Shown here piece after piece: positions 33,642 through 40,307 of a stretch of DNA of 40,307 nt. A program made the position numbers and the translations under genes. The notes beneath the pieces were generated by a model. The model made no database searches. It had not been told where the DNA came from and saw nothing but the letters and a program-made list of their open reading frames with translations. The DNA comes from Pseudomonas asplenii (GTDB taxonomy: Bacteria > Pseudomonadota > Gammaproteobacteria > Pseudomonadales > Pseudomonadaceae), in the NCBI RefSeq assembly GCF_001293465.1, contig NZ_JSYZ01000015.1:257895-298201 (forward strand). The letters run 5' to 3'. Position 1 is the first letter of the stretch; every line of letters begins with the position of its first letter.

Positions 33642-34662
33642 CCGTTTCAGCCCGGGGCGAACGTGCCCGGGCTGCTTTCAGGCGATAGACGCCGGGAGAG
33701 CAGCCGAACCACCGATTGCAGGCGCGATAGAAGCTGCTGATCTCAGTGAATCCCAAACTCTGCGCAATCGTCGCCGGGCCCTGACCCGTCGCGCCGATCA
33801 AGTGGCTGGCCAGTTGGAAGCGGCACTCGTCCAGAAGCTGGCGAAAGCCGGTCAACTCATCATCCAGCCGGTTGCGCAGCATTCGTGGGGTCAGGTTCAG
33901 GGCACTCGCGATACTCTCCAGAGAAACGACAATGCCCTTTGCCAAGCCCACGACGATATGGTTCTTCACCACCGACGACATCTTCACCGGCGTGTTCTGA
34001 AGCTCGGCGTTGAGCAGGCGCTCATAATGCAGTTTCAGCTCGAGGGAGGCAGTCGGCAACCTCTGGTGCCAGTCCCTGGCGGAGAAGGTGATCTTGTTGA
34101 CCAGATTGGAAAACCGCAGATTCCTGCCGAAAAGAGCCTCCAGCTCATGGCGGTCGGACGGCGCGTCATAACTCACGGCTGTCGCGACCGGCACGACCCT
34201 TTGCAAGGGGAGCAGCCAGTGGACGATGCCCAGGATGGTGGCCAGATAGCAATCGATGTAGGACCTGCAGAGCCCCAGCAACTCCAACCTCAGGAAAACG
34301 ACGCTATAGGACTCGGATTCCTCCAGGATAAGCAGCGGCACTCCATCCGATAACAATGACGAATACTGCGAGAGACTCGTCAGGGCTTCGCCCAATGTGG
34401 CACTGCACATCACCGGGTAGAGCTGAGACTGGAGCTGGCCTGGATGGAACAGCTCATGGCAGCCCAGACCGATATCGGGGCTATTCGAGTCGCGCTGAAG
34501 AATATCCACGAAGTTCGAAATATCTTCTATCCGTACCCGATGCCCAGCTGCTGCCCTCTCGCTCAGAGAAGCATGCAGGTCGTCGACCCGATGAGAGCTG
34601 GAGTGCGCCAGCTCCTTCAGTCTCAGTACCACTTGGGCGCAGGTGGGGGCGATTGTCGGCAT
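33628..34662 (-). CDS. AraC-family transcriptional regulator (copy 1 of a tandem pair)
   Basis: The 344-residue protein has an N-terminal arabinose-binding-AraC-type region (about 20-220, with ILGIVHWLL and LEALFGRNLRFSN). The C-terminal double helix-turn-helix (about 235-335) has SLESIASALNLTPRMLRNRL and the second-helix signature GFTEISSFYRACNRWFGCSPG. The ATG at 34662 lies 7 bases after the stop of copy 2, so the two are in one transcript. Its 3' end overlaps kef by 14 bases. Relatives (OruR/ArgR-like AraC regulators) respond to small metabolites; the effector here is unknown. Confidence 0.9.
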   Translation of the reverse strand: MPTIAPTCAQVVLRLKELAHSSSHRVDDLHASLSERAAAGHRVRIEDISNFVDILQRDSNSPDIGLGCHELFHPGQLQSQLYPVMCSATLGEALTSLSQYSSLLSDGVPLLILEESESYSVVFLRLELLGLCRSYIDCYLATILGIVHWLLPLQRVVPVATAVSYDAPSDRHELEALFGRNLRFSNLVNKITFSARDWHQRLPTASLELKLHYERLLNAELQNTPVKMSSVVKNHIVVGLAKGIVVSLESIASALNLTPRMLRNRLDDELTGFRQLLDECRFQLASHLIGATGQGPATIAQSLGFTEISSFYRACNRWFGCSPGVYRLKAARARSPRAETVSSL

Positions 34663-34669
34663 GGATAAT

Positions 34670-35692
34670 TCAGTCAGCCTGCAGGTTCCTGGAGTTTGTT
34701 GCCCTGAGCTGGCCGGGAGATGAGCCGAACCAACGCCGACAGGCCTTGTGCAGGCTGCTCGGCTGGCAAAATCCGAGTATCGAGGAGATTTCCTTCAGGC
34801 TCAATGTGGAGATGGACAACAGATTACCGGCAATTTCCTTTCTCAGATTTTCCTGTAACTCGGAGAAGGTCACCCCTTCGCGCTCCAGGGACTTTTGCAG
34901 CGTTCGTGCACTCACGCGCAGGCCGAGCGCCACCGCCTGAAGCGAGGGCAGTCTTCCCTCGGCAACCCCTGCGGAAAACACTGAACGAACCTTCTCGACC
35001 AACGAACCGTTGATCTGCTCTTCCAACAGCGCATCCGCATATCGGCAATGAATATCTTCAAAGACAGGGTTCCCGGTAAACACCGGAGCCTTCTTTATAT
35101 CCTGACTGAACGACAAGCCAAGATGCGCGGTCTCGAAATGCAGGCAGTCACCAAACAGGCGCTCAAGACTTGTCGTATCGACAGGTCTTGGATAAGGCAA
35201 CTCCACCAGACTCGGCTGGACTTCAAGTGGATGAGCGAGCCAATGAACCAGCCCGAGAATACCAGAGGCGGCGGCATCGATGATGTACCGGGGAACCTGG
35301 GAACCGGACGAACCCTTGGGACGCGCGGTAATGGCAAGCTTTTCGAATCGTTCTTCCAGGCTGATGAATGATGCATCCGTGATCAGCGGATAGTATTTCA
35401 CCAGACGCTCCAGCGCGACGCCAATCGTGGGGCTGGACATCACCGAGTAACCTGGAACGCCAAGGAAATACGGCTTGGCGTATTGATAGGCGACAAGACC
35501 GATATCGATGTCCCCTGTGCACTCGTAGGCCTCGTCAAGGAAACGATAGACCCGGGAAAAATCCATTTTGTTCTGCTCGAGCAACTCGGAAAGTCTTGAT
35601 TTATATAAATCAGAAAACTCTTTTATCCTGGGAGTTCTCTTCGAGGTCGCCTGGGTTATTTCAGTAGATTCACTCGCTGCAATTTCAGACAT
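34670..35692 (-). CDS. AraC-family transcriptional regulator (copy 2 of a tandem pair)
   Basis: The 340-residue protein has the same layout as its neighbour and is visibly related to it: ILGLVHWLA and LERLFGDCLHFET align with ILGIVHWLL and LEALFGRNLRFSN, and GFCQPSSLHKACRRWFGSSPG aligns with the other's HTH end. It has an extra ~25-residue polar N-terminus and sits in DNA that is A+T-richer than the flanks around 35560-35760. It is divergent from the EAL gene over a 223-base control region. I infer that the pair regulates that gene or itself. Start ATG 35692. Confidence 0.9.
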   Translation of the reverse strand: MSEIAASESTEITQATSKRTPRIKEFSDLYKSRLSELLEQNKMDFSRVYRFLDEAYECTGDIDIGLVAYQYAKPYFLGVPGYSVMSSPTIGVALERLVKYYPLITDASFISLEERFEKLAITARPKGSSGSQVPRYIIDAAASGILGLVHWLAHPLEVQPSLVELPYPRPVDTTSLERLFGDCLHFETAHLGLSFSQDIKKAPVFTGNPVFEDIHCRYADALLEEQINGSLVEKVRSVFSAGVAEGRLPSLQAVALGLRVSARTLQKSLEREGVTFSELQENLRKEIAGNLLSISTLSLKEISSILGFCQPSSLHKACRRWFGSSPGQLRATNSRNLQAD

Positions 35693-35902
35693 TGCTCACC
35701 CTGGGGATCTTTTATCGACCACGTACCGCCTGAGCCCAAACTATCGAGGGTGACTTGCGCGAGCGGACATAATAAAAGGATCTCAAGACACTAGGCAAGG
35801 TAATGCACCGGTGTGATCATTGCCCAAATGATAGCTTATAGCCATCTCCCACCATTCCCAGCGGTGTCGTGCCCATCAAGTACACAGATGTCTGTTACCG
35901 GC

Positions 35903-35908
35903 GGAGGT
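35903..35908 (+). promoter_or_regulatory. Ribosome-binding site that decides the EAL gene start
   Basis: GGAGGT ends only 1 base before the ATG at 35910 but 7 bases before an in-frame GTG at 35916. The GTG is therefore the likelier start. Confidence 0.6.
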
Positions 35909-35915
35909 AATGCCA

Positions 35916-36725
35916 GTGGTCTCTCACACAGACATGAATTCCGACCTGGAGTTCTGTAGCGTCTCGTCCGAAGAAACGCCGGACTTTGTTCACTGGTTCT
36001 ACGACGAACTCGCCCAGGGCCGTTTTTTCCTCGCGTTCCAACCGATCATGTCGGTCGAGTCGAATACCAATCTGTACTACGAAGGGTTGCTGAGGCACTG
36101 CGCTGGCCCCCTGAAGCTCGACCCGTTTCCAGTCCTGGAAGAAAGGAAGTGCATAAGGGCCCTCGATCATTGTGTGGTGTCGAGTGTGCTCGACATGTTG
36201 CGTAGTTATCCAGACATACGCCTGGGCTGCAATATATCTGCGCAAAGTGCGGCGCTGGACGAAAAGTGGCGCAGCATCATCTTGCAACTCAAGGCCGAGC
36301 CCGGACTTGCTGAAAGACTCGTTATTGAAATAACGGAAAGCGCTTCGTCAAATCACGACGCTGCAGCCGAGTTTGTCATTCGCATGCGAAGTTTGGGCTG
36401 CCTGCTGGCAGTGGACGACTTTGGTTCCGGTTTCAGCACTCTTGAATTCATCCGCACGGCATCGCCGGACATTATCAAGATCGACAAGGGTTACTTGCAG
36501 CGCGCCCGAACTTGCGAAGTAGCGGGTGATGCATTCAGGCATTTGGTGGGACTGTGCAAGACATTGGCGCCCCATGTGATTGCCGAAGGTGTGGAATTCG
36601 ATCGTGATACCGAGCGCCTGGTGAACTGCGCTGCGACGTGGATGCAGGGATTTCTCGTCGGCAGGCCCCAGCGTTTTTTGCCGGGAATACCCAGAGAGTG
36701 TGTCATCGAAGATTATCCGAATTGA
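35916..36725 (+). CDS. Stand-alone EAL-domain c-di-GMP phosphodiesterase
   Basis: The 269-residue cytosolic protein is almost entirely an EAL domain, with no GGDEF, receiver or membrane part. Numbering from the GTG, the catalytic set is complete: E56 and R60 in YEGLLR (an EGL variant of EAL), N106 in CNIS, E138 in VIEITES, D167-D168 in VDDFGSGFS, K188 in KIDKGYL, E224 in AEGVE, Q244 in MQGFLVGRP. It should therefore cleave c-di-GMP to pGpG. ATG 35910 is an alternative start but too near the ribosome site. A chemoreceptor gene follows 71 bases later on the same strand; tandem AraC genes are divergent upstream. Confidence 0.92.
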   Translation: MVSHTDMNSDLEFCSVSSEETPDFVHWFYDELAQGRFFLAFQPIMSVESNTNLYYEGLLRHCAGPLKLDPFPVLEERKCIRALDHCVVSSVLDMLRSYPDIRLGCNISAQSAALDEKWRSIILQLKAEPGLAERLVIEITESASSNHDAAAEFVIRMRSLGCLLAVDDFGSGFSTLEFIRTASPDIIKIDKGYLQRARTCEVAGDAFRHLVGLCKTLAPHVIAEGVEFDRDTERLVNCAATWMQGFLVGRPQRFLPGIPRECVIEDYPN

Positions 36726-36796
36726 TGTAACGCCCGGCAGGACATCCTGATGATCTCGTCACTATCCGATTTTTGACCATTGAATCGAGGTAATAC

Positions 36797-38422
36797 ATGT
36801 TGCTGCGAAAAATGAAAATCGCCAATCGGGTCCTTCTGTGCTTCTGCTCGATTGTCCTGATTGTCCTGATCCTGGGTATTTTCGGCCTGATGCAGATCGC
36901 CAAGGTGAGGGAAGAAGGGCAGAAAATCGAGAACGACTCCCTGCCCGGTATTGCACTGGGTGACGACATAGCACTGGCCTTCTCGAACACCAGGACCGAC
37001 GTGGTCCGCTTGTTGTCGGTAGGCCAGGCAAAACTGCCCGAAGCTTATGCCAAGGTTCTGGAAAAGCAGAAACTGTTCAATACGGCAGTCGACCTGTACC
37101 GCCCGCTCATCAGTACCGGAGAGGAAAAATCAGCGGTCGACAGCATTGTTGCGCTATTTGCCACGTACAACGCAGACACGGAAGTGGGCTATAAGCTGTT
37201 GAAGGACGGCAGGCACGAAGAGGCCCAGGAAGTCATCATAGGCAAAATGGTGGCGACCGCCGAGCAGATCAAGGCACAGCTTAAGAAACTTGAAAAGATA
37301 AACGACGACTCCAAGGCGCAAGCGTCCGCTGCGGCTGAAGCCGCCTACAGCAGTGCCCGGTGGGTGATCGGCAGCGTCCTGGTCATGTCGCTCCTGTATA
37401 CGCTGATGCTCGCCTGGCGCCTGATCGTCAGCCTGGCAGGCCCCATTGGCCAGGCCCTGGGCAGTTCGGAAAAAATCGCCTCCGGCGACCTGCGAAAATT
37501 CGCCGCGGACATCGACGGTGTCGACGAGGCCGCCTTGCTGCTCCAGTCGATGGAGCGTATGCGTGGCAATCTGCACACGATGCTGAACCAGATTGGCGCC
37601 GCCGCCAATCAACTGGGCTCCGCCGCCGAGGAGCTGAATGCGCTGATGCGCGACAGCCATGCAGACCTGAACTCACAGAATATTGAGATCGAAATGGCGG
37701 TCACCGCCGTCACGGAAATGACCCAGGCCGTGGAAGAGGTCGCTCGAAACGCCGCCTCGACCTCCGAAGCCTCCCGCTCCTCCAACAGCGCCGCCCGCTC
37801 AGGCCAGGAGGAACTCAACGTGACGCTGGCCTCGATCACCCATCTCGTGGGCAATGTAGGTGACGCCTCCGCGCAAGCCCAGTTGCTTTCGGCTCATACG
37901 CAGGCGATCAGCAAGGTCCTGGAAGTCATTCGCGCCGTGTCCGAACAGACCAACCTGCTGGCATTGAACGCAGCGATCGAAGCGGCACGGGCAGGCGAAG
38001 CCGGCAGAGGCTTCGCCGTGGTCGCCGACGAGGTTCGCGGCCTGGCGCACCGCACGGGTGAGTCCACGCGAGAGATCGAAAGCATGATCGAGCAGGTGCA
38101 TGTCGGCACGCACAACACGGTCAAGGCGCTCGAACTGAGCACCTCGCAAGCCGAGCACACTCATAGCCAGGCGACCTCCGCCAACCAGGCCCTGTCGAGC
38201 ATCGTCAAATCGGGGGCGGAGATCGACGAACGCAACCTGGTGATTGCCAGCGCCTCGGAGGAACAGGCCCAGGTGGCCCGGGAAGTCGACCAGAACCTGG
38301 TGCGCATTCGCGACCTTTCCGCCCAGTCCGCCGTGCGCGCCAGCCAGACCACCGGGGCCAGCCAGACGCTGGCGCAACTGGCCGGCGAACTCAATGTCAC
38401 GATAGGGCGGTTTACGCTCTGA
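36797..38422 (+). CDS. Methyl-accepting chemotaxis protein (4HB type)
   Basis: The 541-residue receptor has TM1 (about 11-33), a periplasmic helical-bundle sensor (about 34-185), TM2 (about 188-208), HAMP (about 209-262) and a signalling coiled coil with the tip EQTNLLALNAAIEAARAGEA (383-402). The signalling half resembles the other chemoreceptor in this window (both end in a NLVIA(T/S)ASEEQA(H/Q)VAREVD stretch split by a few changes), but the sensor halves differ. A good GAGG site lies upstream. It probably shares a transcript with the EAL gene. Ligand unknown. Confidence 0.93.
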   Translation: MLLRKMKIANRVLLCFCSIVLIVLILGIFGLMQIAKVREEGQKIENDSLPGIALGDDIALAFSNTRTDVVRLLSVGQAKLPEAYAKVLEKQKLFNTAVDLYRPLISTGEEKSAVDSIVALFATYNADTEVGYKLLKDGRHEEAQEVIIGKMVATAEQIKAQLKKLEKINDDSKAQASAAAEAAYSSARWVIGSVLVMSLLYTLMLAWRLIVSLAGPIGQALGSSEKIASGDLRKFAADIDGVDEAALLLQSMERMRGNLHTMLNQIGAAANQLGSAAEELNALMRDSHADLNSQNIEIEMAVTAVTEMTQAVEEVARNAASTSEASRSSNSAARSGQEELNVTLASITHLVGNVGDASAQAQLLSAHTQAISKVLEVIRAVSEQTNLLALNAAIEAARAGEAGRGFAVVADEVRGLAHRTGESTREIESMIEQVHVGTHNTVKALELSTSQAEHTHSQATSANQALSSIVKSGAEIDERNLVIASASEEQAQVAREVDQNLVRIRDLSAQSAVRASQTTGASQTLAQLAGELNVTIGRFTL

Positions 38423-38429
38423 GCAAGAG

Positions 38430-38648
38430 GTGAGCATCAATCCAGCCGTGCTGCGCAGAGCCCTGCTGGATGCCGGTTACCTTGAACTTCCCATTACCGC
38501 AGAGCACGGGCTTATCGTCGGCACGCTGGCGAACCACCATCGCGATCCGTTTGATCGGATCATGGTGGCTCAGGCAATTGCCGAAGGGATGAGCCTGGTG
38601 ACGCATGACAGTGCGATGCATGCCTACCCGCATACGCTTATCGTGTAA
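38430..38648 (+). pseudogene. Truncated PIN-domain (VapC-like) toxin remnant
   Basis: The 72-codon GTG-started frame encodes only the C-terminal half of a PIN domain: ALLDAGYLELPIT, HHRDPFDRIMVAQAIAEGMSLVTHD. That segment holds the third acidic cluster and the terminal strand of VapC toxins. The N-terminal half with the first catalytic Asp (normally near residue 5) is missing, and the frame begins right after the chemoreceptor stop at 38422. No antitoxin gene is next to it. It is therefore likely a dead fragment from a deletion, though an expressed short protein cannot be excluded. Confidence 0.75.
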
Positions 38649-38747
38649 AGACGAATCGTCTCGACACACAAAGCCCCCCAGCTCCGCCCCTCACTCGTCT
38701 AGCCTTCCAGGACCGTAGCAAACCCGCGCCACGTTCAAGGAAGAAAC

Positions 38748-40241
38748 ATGTCCCTGGCCATCGTCCACAGCCGCGCCCAGGTCGGGGTGGAAGCCCCTGC
38801 CGTCACCGTCGAAACCCACCTCGCCAATGGCCTGCCGAGCCTGACCCTGGTCGGCCTGCCGGAAACCGCCGTGAAGGAAAGCAAGGACCGGGTGCGCAGT
38901 GCGATTCTCAATTCGGCCCTCGACTTTCCCGCCCGGCGCATCACCCTGAACCTGGCTCCGGCGGACCTGCCCAAGGACGGCGGGCGCTTCGATCTCGCCA
39001 TCGCCCTGGGCATTCTCGCGGCCAGCATCCAGGTTCCGGCGCTGACACTGGACAACATGGAGTGCCTGGGCGAGCTGGCGCTCTCCGGTGCCATTCGCCC
39101 GGTGCAAGGGGTGTTGCCGGCAGCGCTGGCGGCCCGTGCGGCCGGGCGTACGCTGGTGGTGCCGCTGGCCAATGCCGAGGAGGCCTCGCTGGCCAGTGGG
39201 CTGACGGTGATTGCCGTCGATCATCTGCTGCAACTGGTCGCCCACCTCAACGGCCACGCGCCAATCAAGCCGTTCGAATCCAACGGCCTGTTGCACCAGG
39301 CCAAGCCCTACCCGGACCTGAGCGAAGTCCAGGGCCAACTGGCCGCCAAGCGCGCCTTGCTGATCGCCGCCGCCGGTGCGCACAACCTGCTGTTCAGCGG
39401 CCCGCCGGGTACTGGCAAGACGCTGCTGGCCAGCCGGCTGCCCGGGCTGTTGCCGCCGCTGGACGAGCATGAGGCGCTGGAGGTGGCAGCGATCCAGTCG
39501 GTCGCCAGTCATGTGCCCTTGAGCAGTTGGCCGCAGAGGCCGTTTCGCCAGCCCCACCACTCGGCGTCCGGGCCGGCGCTGGTCGGTGGTGGATCGAGAC
39601 CGCGTCCAGGCGAGATCACCCTCGCCCACCATGGCGTGCTGTTTCTCGATGAACTGCCGGAGTTCGACCGCAAGGTACTGGAAGTGCTGCGCGAACCGCT
39701 GGAGTCGGGCCATATCGTGATCTCCCGCGCCCGCGACCGGGTACGTTTTCCCGCTCGATTCCAGTTGGTGGCGGCAATGAATCCGTGCCCCTGTGGATAT
39801 CTTGGCGACCCGACCAACCGCTGCCGCTGTACCCCGGAGCAGATCCAGCGTTATCGCAACAAGCTGTCCGGCCCGTTGCTGGACCGTATCGACCTGCACT
39901 TGACGGTAGCCCGCGAGGCCACGGCGTTGAGCCCGGTCAAGGAGCCGGGAAACACCACGGCCAAGGCGGCCGAACGGGTGGCGCAAGCTCGCCGGCGCCA
40001 GCAGCAACGCCAAGGGTGCGCCAACGCCTTTCTCGATCTGCAGGGATTGCGCCAGCACTGCAAGTTATCCACAGCCGATGAAACGTGGCTGGAGACAGCC
40101 TGCGAACGCCTGACCCTGTCGCTGCGGGCAGCGCATCGGTTGCTGAAGGTGGCAAGGACGTTGGCGGATCTGGAGCAGGTAGAGGGAATCAGCCGTGAGC
40201 ATCTGGCCGAGGCGTTGCAGTACCGGCCCAGTAGTGCCTGA
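38748..40241 (+). CDS. comM: ComM/YifB family AAA+ helicase (Mg-chelatase-like)
   Basis: The 497-residue protein has an N-terminal ChlI-like domain (about 20-165, VGLPETAVKESKDRVRSA). The AAA+ core has Walker A GPPGTGKT (218-225), a Walker B-like GVLFLDELPEF, and the cysteine cluster PCPCGYLGDPTNRCRC (four Cys, possible zinc site). A C-terminal helical domain ends the protein. ComM is a hexameric helicase that drives branch migration during natural transformation, and is present in many species regardless of competence. AAGGAAG lies upstream of the ATG at 38748. Confidence 0.94.
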   Translation: MSLAIVHSRAQVGVEAPAVTVETHLANGLPSLTLVGLPETAVKESKDRVRSAILNSALDFPARRITLNLAPADLPKDGGRFDLAIALGILAASIQVPALTLDNMECLGELALSGAIRPVQGVLPAALAARAAGRTLVVPLANAEEASLASGLTVIAVDHLLQLVAHLNGHAPIKPFESNGLLHQAKPYPDLSEVQGQLAAKRALLIAAAGAHNLLFSGPPGTGKTLLASRLPGLLPPLDEHEALEVAAIQSVASHVPLSSWPQRPFRQPHHSASGPALVGGGSRPRPGEITLAHHGVLFLDELPEFDRKVLEVLREPLESGHIVISRARDRVRFPARFQLVAAMNPCPCGYLGDPTNRCRCTPEQIQRYRNKLSGPLLDRIDLHLTVAREATALSPVKEPGNTTAKAAERVAQARRRQQQRQGCANAFLDLQGLRQHCKLSTADETWLETACERLTLSLRAAHRLLKVARTLADLEQVEGISREHLAEALQYRPSSA

Positions 40242-40285
40242 TATGGCCGGGATAGTGGCTGGTACTGCGGTGAGGTTGAGGGCCT

Positions 40286-40307
40286 ATTCGCGGGCAAGCC
40301 ACGCTCC
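40286..40307. repeat. REP element cut by the window end
   Basis: The last 22 bases (attcgcgggcaagccacgct...) are identical to 12010-12031, the left arm of the REP doublet; the remainder lies outside. Confidence 0.85.

Noticed and set aside
38412..38669. Minus-strand small gene opposite the PIN remnant, possibly an antitoxin
   Set aside because: No antitoxin-like DNA-binding fold, and it overlaps the PIN coding strand completely; best explained as a shadow.
25067..38747. Defence island or prophage
   Set aside because: No nuclease/helicase defence modules, phage structural genes, integrase or attachment repeats; contents are metabolic and signalling.

Overview
The window is chromosomal DNA of a Pseudomonas species, probably from the fluorescens/putida side of the genus rather than P. 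aeruginosa itself. The evidence is gene order and gene identity. The run algP - FKBP isomerase - rsd(algQ) - dsbB - hemY-hemX-hemD-hemC - algR-algZ - argH - cyaA - rnk - cyaY - lptM-lysA-dapF-DUF484-xerC-yigB - sutA - yjbQ - amtB-glnK - ubiK is a genus-specific core arrangement. The DNA is GC-rich, and typical Pseudomonas REP palindromes lie between genes.

Left part (1-9300): the end of algP (a histone-like KPAA-repeat protein, cut by the window edge) is divergent from an FKBP-type isomerase. On the minus strand follow the anti-sigma-70 factor rsd, a dsbB-type quinone-linked oxidase, the haem operon hemC-hemD-hemX-hemY (ATGA overlap hemC/hemD, GTG start for hemX), and the AlgZ/AlgR sensor-regulator pair (4-nt overlap). 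AlgZ/AlgR is divergent from argH.

Middle (9300-25070): argH, a glutathione transferase, two small conserved proteins, class I adenylate cyclase cyaA, rnk, a small four-cysteine protein and frataxin cyaY. Next is the plus-strand lysine/recombination cluster lptM-lysA-dapF-DUF484-xerC-HAD phosphatase. Then come sutA, yjbQ and the nitrogen pair glnK-amtB (minus strand), and ubiK. Several clear stem-loop terminators and three REP clusters separate these units.

Right part (25070-38750): an accessory block sits between ubiK and comM, two genes that I recall as close neighbours in P. aeruginosa. It holds a chemoreceptor; a three-gene periplasmic FAD dehydrogenase complex (tri-haem cytochrome c, Tat-exported small subunit, GMC flavoprotein with a Cys-X5-Cys-X3-Cys cluster motif); a YcaC-like cysteine hydrolase with a possible Fur box; a Kef-type K+/H+ antiporter; two tandem related AraC regulators; a stand-alone EAL c-di-GMP phosphodiesterase; a second chemoreceptor; and the C-terminal remnant of a PIN-domain (VapC-like) toxin. 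No integrase, transposase or tRNA marks its borders. The window ends with comM (yifB) and the start of another REP.

The core genes look ordinary. The parts most worth follow-up are the AraC-AraC / EAL-chemoreceptor signalling locus (33628-38422), the dehydrogenase complex with its upstream 12-bp palindrome, the truncated PIN gene, and the terminator placed just upstream of rnk. I found no convincing evidence of a wholly new defence or mobile system.
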